A stretch of 29,150 bases of DNA from SPCO01 sp964427285. GTDB taxonomy: Bacteria > Chloroflexota > Limnocylindria > Limnocylindrales > CSP1-4. Positions 8,310-17,600 of the stretch are shown in pieces. How positions within the stretch are numbered: position 1 is the stretch's first letter; every line of letters starts with the position of its first letter. The stretch covers positions 1-29,150 of the forward strand of contig CAYRTS010000036.1 of NCBI GenBank assembly GCA_964427285.1. The letters run 5' to 3'. The position numbers were made by a program, and so were the translations under genes. The notes under the pieces are model-generated. The model made no database searches and was not told the DNA's origin. It worked only from the letters and a program-made list of their open reading frames with translations.

Positions 8310-8472
8310 CACCCGACCCGACTCCGACCCGACTCCGACCTGACCCCAACCTGATCCCGACTTGACCCGACTCCGACCTCAACCTGACCCGACTCCGACC
8401 TCAACCTGACCCCAACCTGACCCCAATCTGACCCCAACCTGATCCCGACTCCGACCTGACCTCAACCTGACC
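8310..8472. repeat. Degenerate 11-bp tandem repeat array, G-rich on the minus strand
   Basis: The stretch is built from variants of AACCTGACCCC, CTCCGACCTCAAC and CTGATCCCGA. Four consecutive 11-bp units occupy 8403-8446. A 22-bp compound unit occurs twice at about 8363-8408. The minus strand carries regularly spaced GGGG runs with 7-base spacers. Open frames on the minus strand through it are just the repeat translated and have no gene-like start. Confidence 0.85.
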
Positions 8473-8480
8473 CGTTCAAA

Positions 8481-8695
8481 TCATGAACAACTTGCATGGG
8501 AGCCACGCTATGGCCAATCGCCCGTCCTGGATGGCCGGCTTGCAACCCAACGATCGCCAAGAGCGTGGCCCTCGAGGACGAGTTTGTGCTCATATAGAGC
8601 CGCTCGGAGCGGCCGCGGGCTCGCCTGTCGCGGCTGTGACGCTGATTCCAGTGTAGGTCTTGTCATACCGTGGCTGGTGAGCAAGTTCTTCATGA
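8481..8695. mobile_element. Possible MITE-like element bounded by 35-bp inverted repeats
   Basis: Positions 8481-8515 and the reverse complement of 8661-8695 match at about 26 of 35 bases. The shared blocks are TCATGAA-AACTTGC and AGCCACG-TATG. About 145 bases separate them. Each arm begins a short open frame with a similar peptide start: MNNLHGSHAM on plus (57 codons, 8483-8656) and MKNLLTSHGM on minus (61 codons). The centre contains a GCCGCTC-G-GAGCGGC hairpin (8599-8613). There is no transposase and no clear target-site duplication, so this is a non-autonomous element at best, or an inverted duplication. Confidence 0.45.
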
Positions 8696-8715
8696 ATCCG
8701 CGCCAGGGATCCCCG

Positions 8716-9138
8716 TCCAGGCCAGCCGGTCCTCCTCGCGCTTCCCCCGGGCACTCCCGGTTCCCGTCGACGCGTCGTTCGCCCTCCCTCCGAGTTCGTT
8801 GTGGCGCTCAGTACGGGCGCTCAACTGCCAGTTTCGAAGCTCTCACGAGCGAGCGTGGCGGTGCGCCCAGTCTGCAGGTTGGGGCGGCGGCCGCGCTTGT
8901 TCATGTCAATTGCTCAACCACGAGTTGAGCAGGGATCGGCAAGGCGCTGGAGCCGGGCGCGGGATCAGCAGGGATCGGCAAGGCGCGGGGGCAAGGCGCG
9001 CGGGGGCAGGGCACGGGATTAGCAGGGCGCGGGATTAGCAGGGCGGGAATGCGCGCTGGAGCCGGCCACAAGGATCATGCTCGATGGCTGGGCATGGGCA
9101 CGGAGTGGCCGGCACCACGTAAGCCGCCCCGGGCAACT
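8716..9138. other. Intergenic stretch with hairpin and short tandem repeats, no convincing gene
   Basis: An 8-bp stem hairpin TGCTCAAC-CACGA-GTTGAGCA lies at 8911-8931. A 20-bp unit (AGCAGGGATCGGCAAGGCGC) occurs at 8928-8947 and again at 8967-8986. A 16-bp unit (CGGGATTAGCAGGGCG) is tandemly duplicated at 9014-9045. The open frames here have repeat-derived Arg/Gly/Ala-rich translations and no family resemblance. I see no tRNA or other RNA gene. Confidence 0.6.
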
Positions 9139-9735
9139 TCAGTTGGCGGCCGCCCCTGGCGACCCGGCCGCCTCTACCGGACCGGTCGCCCCGGTGGTCG
9201 TCGACTTCGGGCGGAAGACCCCATACAGCGTCGCACCGCCGAACCCGCCGACAAGCGTCAGGATCATCAGCGCGCCCGCGCTCCCAAATTGCCCACTCCA
9301 GTAGAGACCGGTGAAGGAGGCGGCATCGGTCACCCCGGCGGCAGCGAGATCCGGCCCGCGTCCGGCGTCCAGATAGCGACCGTAGACGCAGTCCGCCCCG
9401 CCCGAGCAGGAAAGCTGGCCGCCCTGGCCCGGATCGCGATAGCCGTTGTCGGCATAGAAGAAGAGTGCCTTGATCGACAACAGCAGGATGGCGGCCGTCA
9501 AGCCTGTGACTAGCGCGGCGAAGAGCCCGTTGACCAGAATCCGCGACCACGGCCCTGCCCGACGATCCGAGCGTTGATTCGCGTAATACCCGATCAGCAG
9601 TCCGGATGGGAGCGCAAGCAACAGGATCACCGGTTCGATCGGGATGATCAACAGGAAGCTGAACGCGATGGTGACCGCCATGCCAATCCCGACATAGGCG
9701 GCCGTGATGGCGCCGCGATCGACCAGCCGGGTCAT
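9139..9735 (-). CDS. Uncharacterised membrane protein coupled to enolase
   Basis: A 198-residue protein of unknown function starting at the ATG 9733-9735, which overlaps the enolase stop as ATGA. It has about four hydrophobic segments: near residues 10-30, 30-48, 65-88, and a last one around 152-175 (GALMILTLVGGFGGATLYGVF). Between helices 3 and 4 is a polar region of about 50 residues with two cysteines (LSCSGGADCVYG), plausibly an extracytoplasmic disulfide loop, rich in Gly, Asp and Tyr. The tail is Ala/Thr/Gly-rich. The overlap implies translation coupled to eno as the last gene of gap-pgk-eno. I do not recognise a family. A longer frame extending into eno is an overlap artefact. Confidence 0.78.
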   Translation of the reverse strand: MTRLVDRGAITAAYVGIGMAVTIAFSFLLIIPIEPVILLLALPSGLLIGYYANQRSDRRAGPWSRILVNGLFAALVTGLTAAILLLSIKALFFYADNGYRDPGQGGQLSCSGGADCVYGRYLDAGRGPDLAAAGVTDAASFTGLYWSGQFGSAGALMILTLVGGFGGATLYGVFRPKSTTTGATGPVEAAGSPGAAAN

Positions 9736-11060
9736 GAACTCGCCACGGCGCGTTGCGATCCCCCGAGGGCCGACCGACCCGGATAGCGGGCGCCATCGCC
9801 AAGCTCGCCCTCGATCCGCAACAGCCGGTTGTACTTGGCGACCCGCTCCGAACGAGACGGGGCGCCAGCCTTGATCTGACCCGTGCCCATCGCCACAACC
9901 AGATCGGCGATCGTGGTGTCCTCCGTCTCGCCCGATCGATGGCTCACCATGGCTGTCCACCCCGCCTTCTGGGCCAGAGCGATGGCGTCGATCGTCTCGG
10001 ACAGCGTGCCGATCTGATTCAGCTTGATCAGGACGGAATTCATCGCCCCTTCGGCGATGCCGCGCGCGATGAAGTCGGGATTGGTCACCAGGATGTCGTC
10101 ACCGACCAGCTGAACGCTGGAACCGATGCGTGCGTTGAGTTCGCGCCAGCCCGCCCAGTCTTCCTCGCCCAGACCGTCCTCGATCGATACGATCGGGTAG
10201 GCCCCGACCCACCGCTCCCACAGGTCGATCATCTCCCCGGAATCAAGCGTCCGCCCCTCCCGCTCCAGCCGGTACTGGCCGGTCACGCCGTCAGCGCCCG
10301 TGCCGTCCACCAGGATCGAACTGGTGGCGGGATCAAGTGCCAGGGCCACGTCCTCGCCAGGCCGGTAGCCCGCGCGCTCGATGGCGCGCAGGATCAACTC
10401 GATCGCGGCCTCGTTCGTCGGCAGGCTCGGGGCGAACCCACCCTCGTCGCCCTGCCCAGTGGCGTAGCCGCGGTCATGCAGGATGGAGCGGAGCGCAGCG
10501 AACACCTCCGCCCCGGCCCGAACTGCCTCGGCGTAGGTCGCGGCTCCCACCGGAGCGACCATGAACTCCTGGAAGTCGGTCGAGTCGCTGGCGTGCTTGC
10601 CGCCGTTGAGGATGTTGAAGAACGGGACCGGCAGCGTCCGCGCCCCGACACCCCCGAGGTATCGATAGAGCGGCAAGTCGTACGAGGCGGACGCCGCATG
10701 GGCGCAGGCCAGTGACGCACCCAGGATCGCGTTCGCGCCGAGAACGCCCTTGTTCGGCGTCCCATCGAGCTCGCACAGCAGCGCGTCGATCCCGGCCTGA
10801 TCGCTGGCATCGAGCCCGAGCAGGGCCGGCGCGATCGTATCGATGACGCTGGCCACGGCCGCCAACACGCCCTTCCCGCCAAACCGACCGGGGTCGCCGT
10901 CCCGCAGCTCGACGGCTTCGTGAAGACCGGTGGAGGCACCCGACGGTACGGCTGCCCGACCCACTGAGCCGTCGGCGAGAACGACATCGACTTCGACCGT
11001 CGGATTGCCACGCGAATCGAGGATCTCGCGGGCGTCGACGCTCTCGATGAACGGGCTCAT
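9732..11060 (-). CDS. eno: Enolase (phosphopyruvate hydratase)
   Basis: This 442-residue enzyme converts 2-phosphoglycerate to phosphoenolpyruvate. It shows AREILDSRGNPTVEVDV (10-26), VPSGASTG (38-45), NGGKHASDSTDFQEFM, VSIEDGLGEEDW, LVGDDILVTN, the catalytic-lysine segment VLIKLNQIGTL and SHRSGETEDTTIADL. Length and order are normal. The ATG at 11058-11060 overlaps the pgk stop as ATGA, and the gene's own stop overlaps the next ATG the same way. It is therefore embedded in a coupled gap-pgk-eno operon. Confidence 0.98.
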   Translation of the reverse strand: MSPFIESVDAREILDSRGNPTVEVDVVLADGSVGRAAVPSGASTGLHEAVELRDGDPGRFGGKGVLAAVASVIDTIAPALLGLDASDQAGIDALLCELDGTPNKGVLGANAILGASLACAHAASASYDLPLYRYLGGVGARTLPVPFFNILNGGKHASDSTDFQEFMVAPVGAATYAEAVRAGAEVFAALRSILHDRGYATGQGDEGGFAPSLPTNEAAIELILRAIERAGYRPGEDVALALDPATSSILVDGTGADGVTGQYRLEREGRTLDSGEMIDLWERWVGAYPIVSIEDGLGEEDWAGWRELNARIGSSVQLVGDDILVTNPDFIARGIAEGAMNSVLIKLNQIGTLSETIDAIALAQKAGWTAMVSHRSGETEDTTIADLVVAMGTGQIKAGAPSRSERVAKYNRLLRIEGELGDGARYPGRSALGGSQRAVASS

Positions 11061-12268
11061 GCCCCCGCCCCAACCGCCGGTCGGTCGGGTAGCACAGTCA
11101 CTCCGGGCAGATCACGGCCCTCGAGGAATTCCAGGGAGGCGCCACCGCCTGTCGAGATGTGAGTCATCCGGTCCGCCAGCCCCTCCTGGGTGACCGCAGC
11201 CACCGAGTCGCCGCCGCCGACGACCACCGTCGCGCCGTGGTCCGCGCGGTCCGCGAGCATCCGCGCCACGGCCTTGGTGCCATGGGCGAACGACGGGATC
11301 TCGAACACACCGAGCGGCCCGTTCCAGAACACGGTCTGGACATCAGCCAGCGCGCCGACCATCAGGTCCTGGCTCGCCTTGCCGAGATCCACGATGTGCC
11401 ACGACGCCGGGATCCTGTCGGCCTGGAGCGTCTTGTATTCGGTGCCCCGCGTGACCTCCTTGGCGACGATCACGTCGATCGGCAGGACGACGCGGACGCC
11501 GTTGGCCTCGGCCGCAGCCAGGATCCGCCGGGCGTCCTCGACCCGATCTGGCTCGGCCAGGCTCTTGCCCACGGACTTGCCCTGCGCCAGCAGGAACGTA
11601 TTGGCCATCCCGCCACCGAGCACCAGCATGTCTACCAAGGTCAGGAGATGGTCAATCACCTTGATCTTGTCCGAAACCTTGGCGCCACCGAGAATGGCCG
11701 CAAAGGGCCTGACAGGCGCCTCGAGCAGCTTCGAGAGCATCTCGATCTCGGCCTCCATCAGGAGCCCGGCGTAGGCCGGCAACAGCTTCGCGACGCCCAC
11801 GGTGGAGGCGTGGGCCCGATGCGCTGTGCCAAACGCGTCGTTCACATAGACATCGGCGTACGACGCCAGCTTGGCCGCAAACGCCGGGTCGTTCTTCTCC
11901 TCCGCCGCATGGAATCGGAGGTTCTCGAGCAGCAGCACCTCGCCGGCGCGCATCCGCCTGATGGCATCTTCCGTCCCGACGCCCAGGGCGTCGCCAGTGA
12001 CCGGTACATTGCGGCGCAGCAGCTGCGTCAGGCGCTCCCCGACCGGCCGCAAGCGGAGGCCGTCCTGGACCTTCCCATCGGGCCGACCCAGGTGACTGGC
12101 CAGGATCACCTTGGCCCCACGCTGGATCAGGAGATTGATCGTCGGGATCGCCGCCCGGATCCGGGAATCATCGGTGACCTTGCCGTCCGCCAGCGGGACA
12201 TTGAAATCGACCCGGACGAAGACCCGCTTGCCGGCGACCTCGGCATCGCGAACGGTCAGCTTGTTCAC
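11057..12268 (-). CDS. pgk: Phosphoglycerate kinase
   Basis: This 403-residue protein makes ATP and 3-phosphoglycerate from 1,3-bisphosphoglycerate. It carries KRVFVRVDFNVPL (14-26), the substrate-site SHLGRPDG, YVNDAFGTAHRAHAST, ILGGAKVSDKI and the nucleotide-site GGGDSVAAV followed by HISTGGGASLEFLEG. The start is a GTG (12266-12268) only 6 bases after the gap stop and without a strong Shine-Dalgarno sequence, suggesting coupling to gap. It overlaps eno by four bases. Confidence 0.98.
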   Translation of the reverse strand: MNKLTVRDAEVAGKRVFVRVDFNVPLADGKVTDDSRIRAAIPTINLLIQRGAKVILASHLGRPDGKVQDGLRLRPVGERLTQLLRRNVPVTGDALGVGTEDAIRRMRAGEVLLLENLRFHAAEEKNDPAFAAKLASYADVYVNDAFGTAHRAHASTVGVAKLLPAYAGLLMEAEIEMLSKLLEAPVRPFAAILGGAKVSDKIKVIDHLLTLVDMLVLGGGMANTFLLAQGKSVGKSLAEPDRVEDARRILAAAEANGVRVVLPIDVIVAKEVTRGTEYKTLQADRIPASWHIVDLGKASQDLMVGALADVQTVFWNGPLGVFEIPSFAHGTKAVARMLADRADHGATVVVGGGDSVAAVTQEGLADRMTHISTGGGASLEFLEGRDLPGVTVLPDRPAVGAGA

Positions 12269-12274
12269 CGCCGG

Positions 12275-13294
12275 TCAGACCGTCACGGGCAGGCGGGCGG
12301 CAACGAACGCGATCAAATCCGCCACGCGGCAGCTATAGCCCCACTCGTTGTCATACCAGGCGATGACCTTGACCATCGTGCCGCCCATCACCATGGTCGA
12401 ATCGGCGTCGATGATGGAGCTGCGGCTGTCACCCCTGAAGTCGCTCGATACGAGCGGCTCGTCCGACACGCCCAGGATCCCGGCCATGGGACCGGCGGCC
12501 GCGGTGCGGAAGGCCTCGTTCAGTTCTTCGACCGATGTCGGGCGGGTGACCATGGCGGTGAAGTCGACCACGCTCACGGTGGGCGTCGGGACGCGCAAGC
12601 TGAAGCCATCGAACTTGCCCTTGAGGTCCGGGATGACGAGGGCCAGGGCTTTCGCGGCGCCCGTCGTGGTCGGGATGATGTTCTGGCCGGCGGCGCGAGC
12701 CCGTCGCGGGTCCTTGTGCGCGACATCGAGGATGCGCTGGTCGTTGGTGTAGCTATGAATGGTGTTCATGAGGCCGCGCTCAATCGTGAACAGATCGTGG
12801 ACCACCTTGGCGGCTGGCGCGAGGCAGTTGGTGGTGCAACTCGCGTTGCTGATGATGTGATGCGCGGTCGGGTCGTAGCGCTCCTCGTTGACCCCCAGCA
12901 CGATCGTGATGTCCTCGCCCTTGGCCGGGGCGCTGATGATCACCTTCTTCGCCCCCGCGTCGAGGTGAGCGCGCGCCTTGCTCGCGTCGGTGAAGAGGCC
13001 GGTGCTCTCGAGCACGATATCGACCCCGAGGTCACCCCACGGCAGGGTAGCCGGGTCACGTTCGGCGAGGATCCTGATCTCGCGGCCGTCAATCACGATG
13101 GAGTTTTCGCCAGCTCTGACGTCACCCGGATAGGTGCCGTAGGTCGAATCCCGCTTGAACAGAAGCGCGTTCATCTCGGCATCGACGAGATCATTGACCG
13201 CGACGACCTCGATATCGGGGGCGCGCTCGATCAGCGCCTTGAGCGACTGGCGACCGATTCGGCCAAAGCCGTTGATGCCCACGCGGGTAGCCAT
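12275..13294 (-). CDS. gap: Glyceraldehyde-3-phosphate dehydrogenase, type I
   Basis: The 339-residue enzyme has the NAD-binding GINGFGRIGR (6-15) and VNDL (33-36, Asp35 favouring NAD over NADP). The catalytic Cys153 lies in SNASCTTNCLAP, His180 in NTIHSYTND, and the C-terminal WYDNEWGYSCRVADL is present. It oxidises glyceraldehyde-3-phosphate and feeds pgk and eno downstream. The ATG at 13292-13294 is preceded by GGAGG about 10 bases away. A -10 candidate (TAGAAT, 13429-13434) lies about 135 bases upstream, leaving a leader of roughly 127 nucleotides. Confidence 0.98.
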   Translation of the reverse strand: MATRVGINGFGRIGRQSLKALIERAPDIEVVAVNDLVDAEMNALLFKRDSTYGTYPGDVRAGENSIVIDGREIRILAERDPATLPWGDLGVDIVLESTGLFTDASKARAHLDAGAKKVIISAPAKGEDITIVLGVNEERYDPTAHHIISNASCTTNCLAPAAKVVHDLFTIERGLMNTIHSYTNDQRILDVAHKDPRRARAAGQNIIPTTTGAAKALALVIPDLKGKFDGFSLRVPTPTVSVVDFTAMVTRPTSVEELNEAFRTAAAGPMAGILGVSDEPLVSSDFRGDSRSSIIDADSTMVMGGTMVKVIAWYDNEWGYSCRVADLIAFVAARLPVTV

Positions 13295-13428
13295 GGTTCG
13301 AAGCCTCCAGGCTGGCTGGGGCGTCCGGCCGGGTGAGGCGAACGCGATCGATGACGGGAGGAGCCGAAACGAAGCCGATCGCCGTCACCGGCAGGACCCG
13401 CAGGCCGCGTCTCCAAGGATGCGCGGGC

Positions 13429-13434
13429 ATTCTA
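13429..13434 (-). promoter_or_regulatory. Candidate -10 box for the gap-pgk-eno operon
   Basis: TAGAAT on the minus strand matches the -10 consensus at 5 of 6 positions in an otherwise GC-rich leader. No good -35 box lies at 16-18 bases. The predicted start near 13421 would give a leader of about 127 bases; I see no riboswitch in it. Confidence 0.45.
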
Positions 13435-13469
13435 CCAAAGGGCGGATGGGGTCCTTCAGGCAGGAAAGG

Positions 13470-13498
13470 CAGGACCCCCGCCGTCGGCGAGGGTCCTG
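13470..13498 (-). terminator. Terminator hairpin after the DUF5679 gene
   Basis: A 13-bp stem (CAGGACCCCCGCC / GGCGAGGGTCCTG, one mismatch) with loop GTC begins 23 bases after the stop of the small zinc-ribbon gene on the minus strand. It separates that gene from the gap promoter region. Confidence 0.72.
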
Positions 13499-13521
13499 TC
13501 ACTCCATGTGCCGATCGCAGA

Positions 13522-13662
13522 TCAGCCGCCGATGCGGAAGACCTTTCCGCTGCAGATCGGGCAGGTCCCCTGGGTCGCGGGCTTGCCATTCTTCATCGTG
13601 ATCTGCTTGGGGTCCTGGATTTCGACCTTCTGCTTGTCCTTGACGCAATACGCCTGGGCCAT
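13522..13662 (-). CDS. DUF5679 zinc-ribbon mini-protein
   Basis: This 46-residue protein opens MAQAYCVKDKQKVEI, has ITMKNGKPATQGTCPICSGK in the middle and ends VFRIGG. It matches the DUF5679 pattern as I remember it (AYCVKCK...TMKNGRPA..G.CP.C...FRIG). The family usually has two CxxC knuckles. Here the first is CVKD, so the second Cys is replaced by Asp9; the second knuckle CPIC (34-37) is intact. The ATG at 13660-13662 has an excellent AAGGAGG nine bases upstream, and a terminator follows the gene. The function is unknown; similar domains occur alone or fused to topoisomerases. Confidence 0.85.
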   Translation of the reverse strand: MAQAYCVKDKQKVEIQDPKQITMKNGKPATQGTCPICSGKVFRIGG

Positions 13663-13733
13663 TTGTGGCGCCTCCTTGACCTTCGTGACGCGTCGCGGGA
13701 ACCCATGTCCCGCATCCGCTCAGCGGCTCCTGA

Positions 13734-14639
13734 TTAGACCGTGTGCTTCCAGAGTGACGGCCGCCAGCGGTCCGTCCCGGCTTCACGCTTGCGTAGATCC
13801 ATCTCGGCGAGGACGAGGAGGCTTTCCAGCCCGGTCTCGACACACGCCGCCTCGGCCTCGTCCTTCTGGTTGCCGCTGACGAAGTCTCCCGTCGTCCGGT
13901 TGGCAAAGACCGCACAGACGACGCCAGCTCGACAGCGAGCGAGGGACGAGAGGACGAAGAGCGCCGATGCCTCCATCTCGAAGTTCATGACGCGCTGGCG
14001 CGCCATTTCCTCCGCGAGGTCAGGGTACCGGATGGGCAGCTGCGGAATGGGACGCCCCTGCGCCCCAAAGAATCCCGGAGCTGTCGCGGTGATCCCGACG
14101 TGATACCGGTGACCCAGCCGCTCGGCCGCCTCGATAAGCGCCGCGACCGCCTCGTAATCGGCGACGGCGGGATACCCATCGTGGACGAAGTAGCTGGTCG
14201 TCGATTCGAGGCGAACGGCCCCGGTGGAGATGACCAGGTCGCCCAGGCTCATCTCCGGCTGGAGCCCCCCGCAGGAGCCGACCCGGATCAGCGTCGGCCG
14301 ATCGGTGATGGCGAGGATCTCAGCCATGACGATCTCGACGTTATCCGTGCCGATGCCGGTCGAGACGACCGACACTCGATGGCCCCCGTACTGCCCGGTG
14401 ACCGAGGCGAATTCGCGGTTCCGCCGCTCGAGCTCGATCGAATCGAATCGAGCGGCGATCCGGGAGGTTCTGTCGGGGTCACCGGGGAGGAGGATGTACT
14501 CGGCCAGTTCGCCTGGACCGAGATCGATGTGGTACTGCCGTTCGCCCGATGCAATTGCGATCCGGCGATCCAACGGGGTTTCGACGCGGTGATCCGCGTT
14601 CGGCAAGACCCATCCCTCGCTCAGCTGGTTGCCTCGCAA
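13734..14639 (-). CDS. udp: Nucleoside phosphorylase, uridine phosphorylase-like
   Basis: A nucleoside phosphorylase of the PNP/UDP family that would cleave uridine with phosphate to uracil and ribose-1-phosphate. It shows ILLPGDPDR (phosphate-binding Arg, 50-57), STGIGTDN (93-100), RVGSCGG (119-125), TAPGFFGAQGR and the ribose-binding NFEMEAS (219-225), all in family order. The frame opens with a TTG at 14637-14639 that has a weak ribosome site. An alternative TTG at 14604-14606, preceded by GAGGGA, may be the true start and would remove 11 residues. The substrate could be another nucleoside, but the motifs favour uridine. Confidence 0.88.
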   Translation of the reverse strand: MRGNQLSEGWVLPNADHRVETPLDRRIAIASGERQYHIDLGPGELAEYILLPGDPDRTSRIAARFDSIELERRNREFASVTGQYGGHRVSVVSTGIGTDNVEIVMAEILAITDRPTLIRVGSCGGLQPEMSLGDLVISTGAVRLESTTSYFVHDGYPAVADYEAVAALIEAAERLGHRYHVGITATAPGFFGAQGRPIPQLPIRYPDLAEEMARQRVMNFEMEASALFVLSSLARCRAGVVCAVFANRTTGDFVSGNQKDEAEAACVETGLESLLVLAEMDLRKREAGTDRWRPSLWKHTV

Positions 14640-14681
14640 GCGCGAAACTCGCCGGAGGATAGCCCCGCGTTCTCACGAGCG

Positions 14682-17600
14682 TCAAGCCGAGTGGAACGGA
14701 TTGCCGCCACGCTGCCCTGAGCGTGGCTCCGGCGCCGGGTTGCGGGAGGCCCCAATGGCGGCCACGCGAGCGGCGATCCTGGCCTCCAGGCGGCGTCGCG
14801 CGAGCGCCCGCCGACTGAGGGACACGACCAGCGAGACCAGCGAAATGGCAATCAGGCTCCCGATGCCGGCGATCCCCGCGCCAGGGTCCATCGGCCCGTC
14901 GAGGAATCCGGCGCTCTGGCTGGACGGTGTGGCGGCCTCGACGGAGCCGGCCTCAGAACGTGCCGCGAGGGAGCCGTCTGCGACCCCGTCGGGGGGCCGG
15001 GCTTCGGCTGGTGGGACCGGATCGCCTGCCTGGCTGATCCCGCCCGGATCGTCCGTCACCACCGTCAAACCGTCTGGTCCGAGCTCGACCCGGCCGGTGA
15101 CATTGATGGCGTCGTCTGGCTCCATGAGCGCAATGAGGTCGAGCGCCTGGCCGCGCAGGACGACGAACCCGATCGCGGTCCCGTCATCGAGGGCGAGTCC
15201 CCCGGGGCGGACGTCCACGATCAGGCCGCCGACCCGGACGGTCTGGCCCATGAACAACCCAAGGTCGATCAGGTCCGCGTCCGGGACACCGTTTGGTGCT
15301 GCCTCGCCGGTGACGTCGGCTGGTCCCGTGGCGGCCGAGGCGCCCCCGACGACGATCCCGGTTCCGGCACCGGCGCCCGCGCCCGCGAACCCGGCGCCGG
15401 CCGTGCGCCCGCCAGCCGTCCCACTAGTCGATCCGCCGGTCGATCCGCCGGTCGATCCGCCGGTCGCCGTCCCGAGAACGCGCAGGTCGGCGGGAAATCG
15501 CGGCGTGATGACATAGCGCTGGTCCGAGGCATTCGGATTGGGCCGTCGCGCAATCCCGGTCACAGTCGCCATCCGACCTTCGACCAACGTGGTGGCCGCA
15601 ATCCCCGATCCGGCCTGACCGACCACGATGACCCTGGTCGACGCGACCAGCACCTCGGCCCGCCAGCGATCACCGAGCTTGCGCACACTCTCGATTCGAC
15701 CGCTGACCGTGACGAGCTGCCACTCGACGGCGCGACCCGGTGCGCCACGGAGGACCACCGGAGCCGGAGCCTGGCCACGGCCGAGGATCGTCAGCCGGTC
15801 CGTCCGGAGCCGAGGTGCTCCATAGGCAACCCCAACCCGACCATCGGCGCGGATCGTGGCCCCGACAGACGGTGCATCGACACCGATCGGGAGGAGGAGC
15901 TCGATTGCTCCGGACGCATCCTGGACAACGATTCGGCGGCCGGTGGTGTCGAGCAGGGTCGCCGGCGCGGTCACGACGCCCTCGATCGCGACCTCTTGAT
16001 CGACGAGACCGAGCGCCGCCGCGATCGGGGTCACGGAGCCAGACGCTGAGCCAGGGCCAGGCTGACCCGTGGCGGCGCTCGGGGTCGCCACTCCGGTCGT
16101 GGTGGTAGCCGGTCCCTGCAAACCCAGGCCAGCCAGCGCAATGACATCCGCCGGGTCGCGCAGACAGATTCGGTAGCCGTCAAGGAGACCCTTTCGACTC
16201 GCTCGCTGCCCGACGACGCCGACGACCCGGTAGGTCGCCCCGACCGTAAACGCGTCGATGCCGAGGCCGCTGGAGGCGTCAGCGATCGCCTTGATCGGGG
16301 CCGCCCCGGGTCGCTCCAGGATGATCGTCAGGTCCCCACCGGAGGATCGCTTCGGCTTGGTGGCCAGGATGCCGGTGGCGGTCATCATGCGTCCCTCGAC
16401 CATCTCGTCAAGGCCGCTCCCACCGGCGTCGCTCGGCGTGGGTACCGTGTCGGTGCCGATCGCGCGAATGCCATCGGTCGCGACTCGAATTTCGAGCTGC
16501 CCGTACGGATCGGCAAGCGTGCCGGTGACCGCTACGAGCGTACCCCTGGATTGCCCGACCATGCCGCTGGGGAGTCGGACGGCGATTCCGCCTGTCTCAT
16601 CGGCAATCGCGATGAGCGCCGGCGTCCCCAGCCTGCCCTGCTCGGCGGTGACCACACCAGTCACCTCGACTCGGGTCCCGATCGGCAGCGACCGTACGAC
16701 GGCGATCGCCTGTGGTTGGCCTGGCGTCAAACTCGGCGTCCCCGTCGGCGTCGGGTTGGGCGTTGGGGTCGGACTCGGCTCCACCGACGGCGTCGGGGTT
16801 GGTGTCGGTGACGGGCTTGGCGTCGGGGTTGGTGTCGGTGACGGGCTTGGCGTCGGCGTCGGTTCTGGTGTCGCAAGAAGCTCGCCTGCGAGCGTGGCAT
16901 GGACGCGATACCCGGCCGTGCCGGTCCCGGTGCTATCCCGCTGTCCCAGTGGTCCCGTGATCACGGCGGTCATCCCCGAGCCGACGGCCTGCCCCGCGAG
17001 CGCCTCAGGTCCGAGGACGACCCGGAGCGGACCGGATCCGTCGTCGATGGTGATCCCGGTTCCGTCAGCCAGCGCCGACGGCGAACCAATGATCGTGCCC
17101 GCTACCGTGATGCGGCGCCCTTCGAGCGATTCACCCGCGGAGCCGGTACCCACCGCGACCGGCGCCGGTAGGCCGCTAGCGCTTCCGCGGTCGATCGCGG
17201 ACTCCGCGAGACGCAGGGTTCGCTGCGAGAACCGGCTCGAAAGCCATCCCGTGACGATCACGGTCGTGCCCGCTGGCCAGGTTCCGACCACGGTCGCGTC
17301 CAGATAGAGCGCGATGCCGCCCGAGGAATCCTGAACGAACCCGCCTCGACCGGACTCAACGCTCCCGAGGTCGGTCGTCAGGACGCCCGCAAGCGACACG
17401 ATCGTGCCGTCAGAAAACGCACGGGCGCTGGCAATCGCCACGGGCGTAGGCGCCGGGGTCGGCGACGGTGTCGGACTCGCACTCGGCGACGGCGACGGGG
17501 TTGGGGAGGGAGTCGGAGTGGGGGTGAACGTGGGTGCCGGCGTCGGCGTGGGTACCGGTGTCGGCGTGGGTACCGGTGTCGGCGTCGGCTCGACCGTCGG

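Noticed and set aside
8216..8437. Small minus-strand frames (Ser/Gly/Val/Arg-rich) across the 11-bp array
   Set aside because: They translate the repeat itself and have no ribosome site or conserved motif.
8310..8472. Possible CRISPR array
   Set aside because: Units are about 11 bp, contiguous and degenerate, with no unique spacers and no cas genes.
11159..13336. 725-codon plus-strand frame opposite pgk and gap
   Set aside because: Both glycolytic genes are unmistakable on the minus strand; the long frame results from GC-rich antisense lacking stops.
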